The notes beneath the pieces are model-generated. The model worked only from the letters and a program-made list of their open reading frames with translations, had not been told where the DNA came from and did not search any database. This document shows positions 10,096-21,173 of a DNA stretch of 64,000 nt, in pieces. Both the position numbers and the translations under genes were made by a program. The first letter of the stretch is position 1; every line of letters begins with the position of its first letter. This stretch comes from Merluccius polli (taxonomy: Eukaryota; Chordata; Actinopteri; Gadiformes; Merlucciidae): contig JAOPHQ010000569.1 of NCBI GenBank assembly GCA_030340625.1, positions 248,001-312,000 of the forward strand, given 5' to 3'.

Positions 10096-10919
10096 ACACA
10101 CGCACACACACACGGTTCCCAGGCGTGGCAAAGCGGCCAGATTATGCTGGGTGTATGACAGCAGTAGAGCTTGTCTGAGTAAGCCGAGCACATGAAATAT
10201 TAACAAACAGCGGTGTCCCCCTGCCAGTAACACTATACCTTCCTCTCCTCACTCGGCTCCACTCCCAGCTGCTGGTTGTCCCCTGCAGCTCAACCTCTCT
10301 GTTTTGATCCATTATATATTTTTTTTGTTAGCGTCATGGTGTTTTGTAAAAAAGTGCTTCTGAAAATGTGTTTTTGGTCAATTTTTGAATGGATATTTTA
10401 ACCCTGACATCCCTGTTTTTCGTATATTCTTCAACCAGCTCAGAATTCACTTCTCCTGATTTGCTAAGTGAGGATATTGTAGAGTTTGCTGCTAATTTCA
10501 ATCATGGCCTAAGAGTTGTAAGTGCACTCTGTGCAGTGTATGTGTAGTGTTTAAAGACTGGGTCTCATTCAGGATCCAATGTTATAAAGATTCAATGGTT
10601 TCACTGGAAACGTTTAACTCAGCTCCTGGTTACTGTGGAGCACTTTGAACCCCTAGCCACCACACAGTTCTGTGTATTTTCTACATTGTTGAGGATTTCT
10701 ACCGTATGTTAGCGTATTGATTGATTGATACCATAGTCACCACCGTACCGCCATATATGTAAACGGACAAGTTTCCGTACATGTTAAACATTCTCCTTTT
10801 GATACTTTTTTTTTTATAGTGTTTAACAAATGGATTATACAAAGTCACTCATCTTATTCCAAATAATTTCCAGGGCTTGTCATTTGAGCTCTTTGCTGCA
10901 AGAGTAAATATATTGCCAA

Positions 10920-10990
10920 AACATTATATTTACATTTAGTTATTTTGCAGACACGTTTATCCAACGCAACTTACAGGGGAAGCTTACAGT
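10920..10990 (+). repeat. Dispersed teleost repeat motif
   Basis: The block around TTTATCCAACGCAACTTACA resembles a motif found in thousands of copies in fish genomes, usually read as 'cagacgctttatccaaagcgacttaca'. Family assignment is uncertain. Confidence 0.45.
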
Positions 10991-11068
10991 AGTGGATCAA
11001 CTACAAAAATGTAAAAGTGCCGCATGAGCATGTTTCTAACAAAAAAACATTGTACAGGGTTAGGGTTA

Positions 11069-11069
<1 letters not shown>

Positions 11070-11115
<46 letters not shown>
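11070..11115. repeat. (AT)n microsatellite
   Basis: Pure AT dinucleotide run, followed by the 30-bp tandem repeat region. Confidence 0.9.
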
Positions 11116-11119
<4 letters not shown>

Positions 11120-11220
11120 TTTTGACATCGTCCATCGGCACAACCATACTAGAAGCCCCACTATACGCGAATTATCCGCGACATCGCGCCACCTTGAAAA
11201 CTCGTTCGCTTGGGGGCGTG

Positions 11221-11310
11221 TTGACTAGTGGATCAACTGGCTCCCTTGTGTTGACTAGTGGATCAACTAGCTCCCGCATGTTGACTAGTGGATCAACTAG
11301 CTCCCGCCCG
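11221..11310. repeat. 30-bp tandem repeat, three copies
   Basis: Three units begin TTGACTAGTGGATCAACT at 11221, 11251 and 11281. They are flanked by two copies of a CACTATACGCGAATTATCCG-like segment (about 11158 and 11338), suggesting one composite repeat unit. Confidence 0.75.
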
Positions 11311-11645
11311 CATTGTGGTGATGAATCACCGTCAAGCCCCACTATACGCGAAATATCCGCGTGATGACAGTCAAGTCCCACTATATGCGAATCGCCTGGC
11401 GGCCGATATTCTTACATATTCTTCTGCTTGATGTGTGTATCCATGGTGTGGATTATTTGTTCAGCTTGTTTGGACTGAATATTAATTAAAAATGAATTAA
11501 AATTAAATGCTATTGAACATTTCATTATTATCATTTAAAAAATTTAAGTGACCGGTAAAAATAGATTATGACGGGATTTTTATGACCCTGTCAGTCAAAA
11601 TGACGGACAACGAAAAAGTCTAGCGCAACCTCTGATATATATATA

Positions 11646-12165
11646 TTAGTGGTGGGCCGTTATCGGCGTTAACGCGGGACTCTTATCGCGCGATAAAAAA
11701 AATTATCGCCGTTAATCTATTCTCAAAGTTGGGTTGGGAGCTGGGTCTATACCGGATTTCCACCAAGGAAGGTAAGCGCCGCGGAACGGCTGCGCTGCGG
11801 AACGGCTGCATCCTCTGCCCGGCGACCCCCCCCGTCGGTCGTAGGTCTGGGCAGTGGCGACTTAATGCACGGGCTTACCTGGGCCAATCAGGGGCCTCTT
11901 AAAAATAATAAATAAAGTATGACTAAATAATGACTTATATTACCTAAATGATGACTAAAAGTGGGTCTGCACGATTGTTGAGCGGGGGGGTGCTACCGGA
12001 GCTTTTTGTTGAACGGGAGCTGCTACCGGAGCCTTCAGTTGCCGAATTGTTGAGCGGGGGGTGCTACCGGAGGATTTCGGTTTGCGATAATATCGGCGAT
12101 AAAAATATTATCGCCGATAAAAATCTCGCGTTATCGCAGCCGATAACGCTGTTATCGGCCCATCA

Positions 12166-12169
<4 letters not shown>
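11646..12169. mobile_element. Foldback MITE, TTAGTGGTGGGCC family
   Basis: Non-coding element in TA-rich DNA. The left end reads TTAGTGGTGGGCCGTTATCG and the right end is its imperfect complement; both subterminal zones are rich in TTATCG/CGATAA palindromes. The centre holds G-rich units of the form gATTGTTGAgcGGGGGGG followed by tgctaccgga. Target duplication cannot be read in the flanking TA repeat. Related copies lie at 14219-15678. Confidence 0.75.
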
Positions 12170-12203
<34 letters not shown>

Positions 12204-12206
<3 letters not shown>

Positions 12207-13423
12207 TCACCGGCCACTTTATTAGGTACACCTTGCTAATACCGGGTTGGACCCCCTTTTGCCTTCAGAACTGCCTTAATCCTTCGTGGCACAGATTCAA
12301 CAAGGTACTGGAAACATTCCTCAGAGAGTTTGGTCCATATTGACATGATAGCATCACGCAGTTGCTGCAGATTTGTCGGCTGCACATCCATGATGCGAAT
12401 CTCCCGTTCCACCACATCCCAAAGGTGCTCTATTGGATTGAGATCTGGTGACTGTGGAGGCCATTTGAGTACAGTGAACTCATTGTCATGTTCAAGAAAC
12501 CAGTCTGAGATGATTCGCGCTTTATGACATGGCGCGTTATCCTGCTGGAAGTAGCCATCAGAAGATGGGTACACTGTGGTCATAAAGGGATGGACATGGT
12601 CAGCAACAATACTCAGGTAGTCTGTGGCTTTGACACGATGCTCAATTGGTACTAATAAGCCCAAAGTGTGCCAGGAAAATATCCCCCACACCATTACACC
12701 ACCACCACCAGCCTGAACCGTTGATACAAGGCAGGATGGATCCATGCTTTCATGTTGTTGACGCCAAATTCTGACCCTACCATCCGAATGTCGCAGCAGA
12801 AATCGAGACTCATCAGACCAGGCAACGTTTTTCCAATCTTCGATTGTCCAATTTTGGTGAGCCTGTGCGAATTGTAGCCTCAGTTTCCTGTTCTTAGCTG
12901 ACAGGAGTGGCACCCGGTGTGGTCTTCTGCTGCTGTAGCCCATCCGCCTCAAGGTTCGACGTGTTGTGCGTTCAGAGATGCTCTTCTGCATACCTCTGTT
13001 GTAACGAGTGGTTATTTGAGTTACAGTTGCCTTTCTATCAGCTCGAACCAGTCTGGCCATTCTCCTCTGACCTCTAGCATCAACAAGGCATTTGTGCCCA
13101 CAGAACTGCCGCTCACTGGATATTTTCTCTTTTTCTGACCATTCTCTGTAAACCCTAGAATTGTTTGTGCGTGAAAATCCCAGTAGATCAGCAGTCTCTG
13201 AAATACTCAGACCAGCCCGTCTGGCACCAACAACCATGCCACGTTCAAAGTCACTTAAATCACCTTTCTTCCCCATTCTGATGTTCGGTTTGAACTGCAG
13301 CAGATCGTCCTGACCATGTCTACATGCCTAAATGCATTGAGTTGCTGCCATGTGATTGGCTGATTAGAAATTTGCGTTAACGAGCAGTTGGACAGGTGTA
13401 CCTAATAAAGTGGCCGGTGAGTG
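12204..13423 (-). mobile_element. Tc1/mariner DD36E (Incomer-like) transposon, intact
   Basis: 1,220-bp element with perfect 29-bp terminal inverted repeats (12204-12232 and 13395-13423, beginning CACTCACCGGCCAC), flanked by TA on both sides. It encodes one uninterrupted transposase. Everything needed in cis and trans for this superfamily appears present. The 36-residue spacing of the last two catalytic acids places it with the DD36E 'Incomer' group known from animals. Confidence 0.93.
12236..13276 (-). CDS. Tc1/mariner DD36E transposase
   Basis: 346-residue cut-and-paste transposase without stops or frameshifts. The N-terminus (about 1-115) has two helix-turn-helix-like segments (LSISETADLLGFS; TTRRTLRRMGYSSRRPHR) that would bind the inverted repeats. 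The catalytic core has D155 in WSDESRF, D246 in FQQDNAPCH and E283 in SPDLNPIEHLW, with exactly 36 residues between the last two; classic Tc1 has 34. A GGGGVMVWG block at 190-198 is also typical. Length fits the family. The start lies 119 bp inside the right repeat. It sits antisense to adck1 within its last intron. Activity is not shown by sequence alone. Confidence 0.95.
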   Translation of the reverse strand: MGKKGDLSDFERGMVVGARRAGLSISETADLLGFSRTNNSRVYREWSEKEKISSERQFCGHKCLVDARGQRRMARLVRADRKATVTQITTRYNRGMQKSISERTTRRTLRRMGYSSRRPHRVPLLSAKNRKLRLQFAQAHQNWTIEDWKNVAWSDESRFLLRHSDGRVRIWRQQHESMDPSCLVSTVQAGGGGVMVWGIFSWHTLGLLVPIEHRVKATDYLSIVADHVHPFMTTVYPSSDGYFQQDNAPCHKARIISDWFLEHDNEFTVLKWPPQSPDLNPIEHLWDVVEREIRIMDVQPTNLQQLRDAIMSIWTKLSEECFQYLVESVPRRIKAVLKAKGGPTRY

Positions 13424-13950
13424 TATATATACACCTGACACTCCATAGGGTAAGAGTAGATGTAGAATAGTGGTAGTAGTGGTAGAATACCACTGGCAGT
13501 CTGAACTGTGAATTAGTTCCAGGCAGTGCCAGATGCCATTGGGATGTGATGTGTGTGCGCGTGCAGATCCAGGGACTACCCTGAAAGCCAACATCAAGGA
13601 GTTTTGAAATTGACGCTGGCTGCTACAGGGAGCCAGTGGAGTGAGATGTTAAATGAGAGGGAGTTGTGTGAGTGGAGGGAGATGTTAGAGTGGAGGGAGA
13701 TGTAAGAGTGAAGGGAGATGTTGCAAGTTTGTTTGCAAGTTTAAAACACAAGTGTATGCATGTTGACCAGGGTATACAATTGGGAGTGAAAGTGGTGACT
13801 TGAAGACGCATGTTCAGGTGTACTAGATGTGACTGCAATCCATCCCAAACTCTTATCTGGGTGAATGTAGATAGCCAGTGGTACCATAACACAAGTTATT
13901 ACTGATTCTTACACATAGTACCTTTAACAGCATATCTGCAATTCTTTTCT
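13424..13950. other. Intron tail
   Basis: No gene. It contains a short degenerate repeat of a GGAGGGAGATGTTAGAGT-like unit at about 13660-13720. Confidence 0.5.
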
Positions 13951-13958
13951 CCATGCAG

Positions 13959-14118
13959 GCACAGGAGGAGCAAGGCCACCTCTCGGATGCAACGTCTGCA
14001 GATCTCGCTGGTTGAGGCGCTGGGTCTGTGGCGGCTGGGTCTGTACGAAGTGTACCTACAGGTCAAAGGTCATGCCTTGGCTCGCTGCCTATGTGCCTTG
14101 CTGGGCTTCCTGGGCTAA
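13959..14118 (+). CDS. adck1: adck1-like last coding exon
   Basis: 160-bp terminal exon after the acceptor CTCCATGCAG (13949-13958). Its first base completes the codon left by the donor at 7652, and 53 codons follow to TAA at 14116-14118. The peptide is basic at first (RHRRSKATSRMQRLQ), then amphipathic (ISLVEALGLWRLGLYEVYLQ), and ends CLCALLGFLG. I recognise this as the C-terminus of ADCK1, including the pattern QIS..EA..LW and VKG. Phase continuity between the two exons supports the model strongly. The 3'UTR probably continues into the element at 14219 or beyond; an AATAAA at 17189-17194 is one possible but unproven polyadenylation signal. Confidence 0.85.
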
Positions 14119-14428
14119 GCCACCAGCCAAGAGATAGACACACCAAGTAACACACACACACACACAGGTATATAAATATCAGAATGTTATATATACGTTA
14201 TATATATATATATATATATTAGTGGTGGGCCGTTATCGGCGTTAACGCGATAACGCAAGACTCTTATCGCGCGATTAAAAAATTATCGCCGTTAATCTAT
14301 TCTCAAAGTTGGGTTGGGAGCTGAGTCTATACCGGATTTCCACCAAGGAAGGTAAGCGCCGCGGAACGGCTGCGCTGCGGAACGGCTGTGTTCTCTGCCC
14401 GGCGACCCCCCCCCCCCCCCCAACACAT

Positions 14429-14892
14429 TCTCATCCCAACTCGTAATATACCGACGATTTGTCACGCCCCTAGACGTCTGACATTGACGCAAAAGGTACC
14501 CTCCCGCGTCTGTGTGAAACGATCTGGGTTCTCATAAACCCGTTCGCGTTGGTAAGAGACGAGCAGAGTCTACAGCGTCCGCTCGCAGAGCAGAGTCTAC
14601 AGCGTCCGCAGTCTACTGTGAAACAATTCACTCCAAAAAGGGTTATGGTTATGGTTAGGGTTAGGGTTAGGGTTATGGTTATGGTTATGGTTAGGGTTAG
14701 TGTAATCTATCACCGTGACCGGGTTATTACTGGAGTGAATGGACTCTGTAGACTCTGCTCGTCTCTTACCACCGCGAACGGGTTTATGAGAACCCAGATC
14801 GTTTCACACAGACGCGGGAGGGTACCTTTTGCGTCAGTATCAGACGTCTAGGGGCGTGACAAACCATCGGTATATTACGAGTTGGGATGAGA
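14429..14892. mobile_element. Foldback element with telomere-like core
   Basis: Inverted arms of roughly 150-200 bp: TTCTCATCCCAACTCGTAAT at 14429 pairs with its complement ending 14892, and further blocks (gacgtctaggggcgtgac, gtctacag) also pair. The loop at 14640-14701 is a run of GGTTAG/GGTTAT hexamers. No ORF of note. Confidence 0.7.
14640..14701 (+). repeat. Telomere-like hexamer array
   Basis: Ten or so hexamers alternating GGTTAG and GGTTAT, i.e. vertebrate telomere repeat with a common G-to-T variant, placed in the loop of a foldback element. Confidence 0.85.
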
Positions 14893-15115
14893 ACGGGCTG
14901 CCCCCCCCCCCGTCGGTCGTAGGTCTGGGCAGTGGCGCCTTAATGCACGGGCTTACCTGGGCTTCAGCCCGGGGCCTCGGCCAATCAGGGGCCTCTTAAA
15001 AAAAATATATTTAAAAAAAGATGATAAACGTCCGTATTCGCGGTGTCATTACTGACCCCCCCCCCCCCCCCGTCAACAATCGCGCAGACTTATTTTTAGT
15101 CATTATTTAGGTAGC

Positions 15116-15202
15116 ACACGCATATTATGAATGCCTTCGACAGAATTCAAATGAGCCATTTTAATCTAGATTAATCTAGATTAATTCCAAGATTACAGTT
15201 AG

Positions 15203-15240
<38 letters not shown>

Positions 15241-15365
15241 TGGTGGGCATAGATTAATTCCTTTAATCTAGATTAATCTAACTGTAATCTTGGAATTAAT
15301 CTAGATTAATATAGATTAAAATGGCTCATTTGAATTCTGTCGAAGGCATTCATAGTATGCGTGTG
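15116..15365. repeat. Palindrome around a TA run
   Basis: The arm 15116-15207 pairs with 15262-15365, sharing blocks such as AATGCCTTCGACAGAATTC. The TA run and a TTAGTGGTGGGCATAGATTA terminus lie at the centre (15208-15260), so two copies of a related family are probably joined head to head. Confidence 0.65.
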
Positions 15366-15679
15366 GGGGGGGGGGGGGGTGCGCGATTGTTGACCGGAGG
15401 GGGAGAGGTGCGCGATTGTTGATGGGGGGGGGGGGGGGGGGGTGCACGATTGTTGACCGGAGGGGGAGAGGTGCACGATTGTTGACGGGGGGGGGGGGGG
15501 GGGGCCCTGATTGGCAGCGCAGCCGTTCCGCGGCACTTACCTTCCTTGGTGGAAATCCGGTATAGACCCAGCTCCCAACCCAACTTTGAGAATAGATTAA
15601 CGGCGATATTTTTTTTATCGCGCGATAAGAGTCTCGCGTTATCGCAGCGTGTTAACGCCGATAACGGCCCACCACTAAT

Positions 15680-17580
15680 ATATATATTATTCTTAAGTCT
15701 AAAGCACACAATGAGATGTCAACATCTGTGTTGAAGACCCCTGTGAAGATAAACAGAGACAGAAGGCAGCCATAGATATTATTATTGAAATGCAACAAGA
15801 TGTTGAGTTAACCAAGACATCAGTCAATCATTTAACCAGTCAGGCAGGCAGTCAGACATATTGGCAGCAGTGAGTGGCATCGTACTGAAGTAAGACAGTC
15901 AAGATGTTAAATGGGCAAAACTCAGTTGGCCTCAGCCCAGCAGTAACTCAGTCAGTCACACACCACCAACAGAAGAATGGACAGGGTAGTACTGGGCCGA
16001 GAATGACAGACAGATGGATGGTACCAGCAGTTAGACTTACACACATGTAAGTTAAGATGCAGGAAGCCATACTTGGAAGTAGCCCAGAGTACTATTATTT
16101 TTATGAACTACTTGCACGTAGCAAGTTGAGATTATGTTCATTGAGCAGTTAATGGACAGCCATGTCTAGCCAAGCCTCATAAGTTAAGTTTCCTTTATTT
16201 CTATGGAAAGTCACAGAGGCCAAACCTCACCACTCCATCACCAGGTTAAGCTCTTGGTTGGGCACCGACCTTAACGGTTGGACAATCTGTACTTCCAGGA
16301 AGGACAAAGGCAGACAGATACTTTATTTTATTTTTCCATTGAAAGAAGATGTTGTGAAAACGAATGGATCCCCGGCTCCCACAGAGAGCGCTTATTTTGG
16401 ACTAAAGCAAAATACCTCAGTTTGCTTTCAGTCGTGTTTCCATGGATTGTACTCGAGGCATATACTGTATATGAGCCATCTGTCTTTTTATAATTGAATT
16501 ATTTGCCTATGTTGGGACCAGTTGGGGTTCAACACGTCTTAGGCCAAATATGTTAAAGAGGAATGCACAGTGGTTTCTCACATCCAGGTGTTTTTATTTA
16601 ATGCAGAAATACATGCATCATCACAATAAGCTCAATGTCTTTCTCAATATTGCATTCCTCAGTACTTCAATGTAGTCTTTGTTTAACATTTGTAACAATC
16701 TTGTCTGTCTTTTGCTGTGCCATCTCTCTGGATCTTGGGGCCGATGACTGCTGCTTCCATTCATGCCATTGCTTCTATGTAATGTTTAATTTTATTTGCA
16801 GATGTAAACTGCATGTTCATCATTGTTAACCACGCTGGGGGTGGAGTCTTATACTTCATTTTTTGTGGGGGCCAAAATGAGTATTTGTGGTTATGAAAAG
16901 TTATGTTACGAGGTTACTTATGCAGTATTGTGATGTTTAATTTGGGTTTTTTTCATACAGTTATCTTCTTGTCTGTGAACTGAAGCCACTGCTGTAATTT
17001 TTAAGAGAATGGCATGAACATAAAGTGACATATTTTATTTATGGGAGATGCAATAGATTCAAGTTTTCTATGTGAGGTCACACTGCTTTTCATAGTTCTG
17101 GGTTAAATTCCTTGAATTTGAATGCAGAGGACCAATGCCGATGCCTATGTAAAATGTTTTTAAGTCAAGCCAAACAGTAGTGTCTTGAAATAAAGATTTT
17201 ACATTGCCAAAGACTGAATGTTGACTGAATGACTGAATGTTTCAGCCGGAATATCTGTTTCAGCCTATATATTGTCTATTAGAAAAAGACACTTCTCTTT
17301 CTCTAGTAGTTTTTCTCTTCTTTTTTTCTCAGATAGTTTACTTGCTTAGGTCTGAACATTTTTAATCCTACCTACATACAGTATATAATGCTTTCCATGA
17401 GGTAGTACATTTCCCCAGGCTACAAAGTCAGTTGACCTAATTTCTGATCAGAGTCCATGGCCACCTTCACATATCTTATACAGGTCGAAGCTGCCTAAAT
17501 CCGACTTTTTGATGTGACAAATATCATGTCAGTTTGCTGTAGCAGTGTTGCTCTTTTCAACTCAGATTTAGGCCACGTTC
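15680..17580. other. Possible adck1 3'UTR or intergenic DNA
   Basis: No coding sequence recognised. An AATAAA lies at 17189-17194. Without transcripts I cannot say whether this is transcribed with adck1. Confidence 0.35.
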
Positions 17581-17591
17581 ATGTGTGGTTC

Positions 17592-18164
17592 TAGCCTAGA
17601 AATCTAGACGCCCCTAGCGGCAGCAAATTTAATTTGTGTGGTTCTAGCCTAGAAATCTAGACGCCCCTAGCGGCAGCAAATTTAATTTGCAGCCAGGGGG
17701 TCTAGCCCTTTGTCGTCGTTTTTCGGTGCTGGAAACAGAAAATCTGTCAGGCCAATCACAGCGTGAGCGGCAGAATCGGAAGCCGGGCTACCATGACGAC
17801 AGAGTTGCGACGGTTCCGTGTTAGAGGTAAACAATGGCTGCTGCTGCTGGCGATCAGCTGTCTTTCCACTCGGCTTTGGCCGCGACTCTTCAAGACTTGA
17901 AGTTAACATTTTCTTTGAGAAAAGAACAAAGAATGGCACTGAAGTCTTTCCTCGAAAAGAAATATGTATTCAGAGTTTTATTTAGTTACGTAGTCAGAGC
18001 CGTCGCTCTGACTACGTCACCTTCTTCGTTGCTCTGATTGGTTGTAGCGCTATCCTAGTGCGTGCAGAGGGAACTTGAAAGACAACCGTTTATCCCGCCC
18101 ACACTGCCAATGGAGCTGAGCCAGACCTTACATCTTTCTGATGTGGGTCTGGCTTGCCAGGCTA
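17592..18164 (+). mobile_element. DNA transposon fragment with 9-bp direct repeats
   Basis: Element bounded by imperfect inverted ends (TAGCCTAGAAATCTAGAC left; complement of TAGCCTGGCAAGCCAGAC right). GTGTGGTTC flanks it at 17583-17591 and 18165-18173, a 9-bp duplication. The flank plus the first 44 bp is also tandemly duplicated (second copy at 17636-17688). An internal frame at 17834-18037 starts MAAAAGDQLSFHSALAATLQ and continues to LRKEQRMALKSFLEKKYVF, resembling the start of a RecQ/DEAD-type helicase domain carried by some fish transposons. It stops early. Confidence 0.6.
17834..18037 (+). pseudogene. Helicase-like N-terminal fragment in transposon
   Basis: 67-codon frame whose middle part (LRKEQRMALKSFLEKKYVF) looks like the Q-motif/lead-in region of a RecQ-like helicase, but the Walker A lysine motif expected next is absent. 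Likely a truncated gene captured or carried by the element. Assignment is tentative. Confidence 0.4.
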
Positions 18165-18179
18165 GTGTGGTTCCATATA

Positions 18180-19110
18180 AAACTATTCTAAAGTGGTCAT
18201 AGGACCGCAATGTGAACAACCTAGGCAACATGTGGCTAGTAGTGTGAACATTGCCTAAGGTTGCACTGCAATGGAGGAACATATTAAAGGACTTTCTAAT
18301 CCACGTATGACCCTTGACCCTCGAACCCTAGATTTCCCTCAAAGGTTTCAGCCATCAGACTCCAATATTAGAACATTTAGCCCAGGTTTGTCTCCCTTGG
18401 TGTTGGCAACCATTTAATGCAGCTTTACAATTAAAGTGAATCAATAGTCCCGGTTCTCATGCTCTGGTGGTAATACAAGACCGTACCTCTTCTTCCCGTT
18501 GGGATTGTGAGTGTCCTGTGGGCTGAGGGAGTGTTGTGTCTGTGTGCAGCCCTCTGAGACCGTAACAGTGATTAAGTGCTGTAGACTAGACTTTAAAAAT
18601 CGCTCCCCCGATGACTGCATCTGAGGTGACTTTGAATTTTAGGATCCATTTCATACTATATGAATCTCAATGGGAGTTTTTAGTAATATTGTGGCTCAGA
18701 TTACTGTCGGTGTCCCTGCCAGCAGGTCATCATGAAATGTGTCTACCCATACACACCCACACACAAAATCCAAACACACATCTTCTACATCTTGTAGGTC
18801 AACGGAAATACATCTCTAGATGCGTTGTTCATAAGAACGATCAAATTGATTTGTTGAAGAGTAGGGACAGTATGTTTGCGTGAGTATGTGTGCACGGAGA
18901 GAGTTTGTGGTCAGTATTTTGTTTAGTCTTTTGCATGTGTGTGTCTGTGGGTGTGTGGCCTTAAACTGAGTCTGTTAGCCTCAGGTGAAACATCCATCTC
19001 TATCACCCAGACCCACCCAGGCCTTTCATCACTAATAGGACAAGGAGAACTAACTCTCTCTCTCTCCTACTTTCTCTCGCTCTTGCAGCCATATTTCTCT
19101 CTTGCCCGCC
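18180..19110. other. Intergenic, no gene recognised
   Basis: Unremarkable sequence; no exon, RNA gene or clear element. Confidence 0.4.
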
Positions 19111-19227
<117 letters not shown>

Positions 19228-19229
19228 CT

Positions 19230-20210
19230 GTCAGACTGGTCTGAAAGGGAAAGAGGTATGAAAGGTCATTGTCCGCTGACATAGTTCAAGTCAATGTGTT
19301 TTCATTCATGCAGATGGAAAACATTGACTACAGTCAGCCTTTCCAATTGACTGCGAGTCCCAAAATGTATTGGTCTACAAAAAAAACTAGACTAATGTTT
19401 TAGTTTAGGTATGTACAAACACACACACACACATGTATATTGCTATTTGAACATGTGCAGACCGTGTTTGGCATCGTACTGAACTAACAGAATAAGCAAT
19501 AGAATAGAATAGAACTATTAAACTATTAAAACATTAAGTGCAGTACAAAACAAAACCCCTACAACAACACCCGTTAGTGACACACGACATGTGTCATACA
19601 TACACCCACTGTACATAATACACCCAATCCCACAGTCCACAGTCTCTGAATGTCAAATAGGTTAATTGGCCACATAGCCTTGGTTCACTCTATTTACTCT
19701 ATCCAGAAGACATTTATCTTCTGGCAAAAGGTGGACCAAGATAAATAAACAAACGGAGGCGCCATGGCACATCGGTGAGACAGCGAGAAGGCCAGCTCGT
19801 CGTGTTGTACCGTGTAGGAGACCGCATTGTCGCGGCTCTGTTGTTCCAGTCCACTCGTGGTAATAAATGAGGTGTCACATTCAATAGGCCGCATGCTGCT
19901 CAACCACGCCCACGCATGGGCACCCACCCACCCTCCCGCCACACAAAGGTAAGTAAAGGCCAAGCGCTCTCTTCATGCATTCCCCTGTTTGGCTGGCTGT
20001 CTATCTACCTGTTTTTTTCTTTCTACCTACTCAATCTTTTCAGCACGAAGACACCTTGCCTGACGTTATTGAGCTATCGAGTTAAATTGAGTTAGTTCAG
20101 TTTCTATTAGTTTTTATTCCAACAAAATTTAAATACAGTCTCACATCACAGTGTGTTTTAATTAAATAAGGGTGATTACGACTATGAGCAAAAGCAAAGC
20201 AAATACATGC
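19230..20210. other. Intergenic, no gene recognised
   Basis: Nothing beyond short A/C-rich runs and a small AATAG repeat at about 19500. Confidence 0.4.
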
Positions 20211-20223
20211 ATAACATGTCAAA

Positions 20224-20481
20224 CAGGGCCCTTTGAGGGGCAGGGGCTCAAAATCAAAAATGGGAGGATTTCTATTGCGCGATTGTTGAGTGGGGGGGGG
20301 GGGGGGGTGCTACCGGAGGATTTCTGTTGCACGATTGTTGACATTTTAATGTTTAATTGTTCATGTGTAATTTTACAACGCATAGAAAATTTAAATGACC
20401 GCTCAAAAGGGCACTTTGGTCCTTCAGAGGGAAAAGGGCAGGGGCTCGGGCACCCATAGCCCCCCCCTCTGCACGTGCCTG
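20224..20481. mobile_element. hAT MITE, CAGGCACGTGCAGAG family
   Basis: 258-bp non-coding element with an exact 8-bp duplication ATGTCAAA (20216-20223 and 20482-20489), diagnostic of hAT size class. Ends start CAGGG and finish GTGCCTG. The interior carries a GATTGTTGA unit followed by a G run of about fifteen and tgctaccgga. A second family member is at 34131-34377. Confidence 0.85.
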
Positions 20482-20489
20482 ATGTCAAA

Positions 20490-21173
20490 CATGTTTTTTG
20501 ACAATTACCTAAAAGGTGTAGGCTGAAGCCAAGGCTTAAAATCACCTGTGGTTGCTTGGTAAAAGCCCATTAATGCTAACATAATAAGAATTACTCCAGC
20601 TGAGGATGTTTGCAGTGCGTCTTGGGACCATACAGAACAAAGTGATGACAACATGGTCCATGTATCCACACTGATGACAATGAATCAATCAGCTAATACA
20701 ATCAATTGCTCCGGGACGGATGACAGCTGGAATCACAGAACATCCAACCGCTGCTTGACATTATCAAAATACAATTAATTTCTGAAAGACAAATGTGTCA
20801 CAACTTCTGTTATTATCAAAATATTCTGCGTCCATTTTTCACTCATTTGCTTTTTGCTAAACTATTTAAGACAAATACGAATGTAGTCACAATATTGCTA
20901 TGCTGATACATTGAGAGAGCTTCTCAAATATATCAATAGTGGTGGTCAAGAAACAATTCCAGTGTCTCTCAGCAAATACAGCCAGTACATTTTGTAAATA
21001 CAATTAAAATAAATTGGGGATACACATTCAACATTTATTTATAACTTTTGTTTAGTTATTTCTGTTTAGACCAACCATCAAACAGAAACCAACCATTGAT
21101 GAAGATAAAATCTCTGTCACAATCGTGTGTCTTTTCTTTGTTTTTGTGTTTCTGATGATATATATATATATAT
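20490..21173. other. Intergenic, AT-rich
   Basis: No gene or clear element seen. Confidence 0.4.

Larger units (their letters stand above)
14219..15678. mobile_element. Compound foldback element with nested MITEs
   Basis: Outer ends match the 11646-12169 family: TTAGTGGTGGGCCGTTATCG at 14219 and its complement ending at 15678. Inside lie at least two more palindromic elements: 14429-14892, with TTCTCATCCCAACTCG ends, and 15116-15365, with about 90-bp arms around a TA run. Long G/C runs are joined to repeated GATTGTTGA units. No protein is encoded. Confidence 0.75.
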
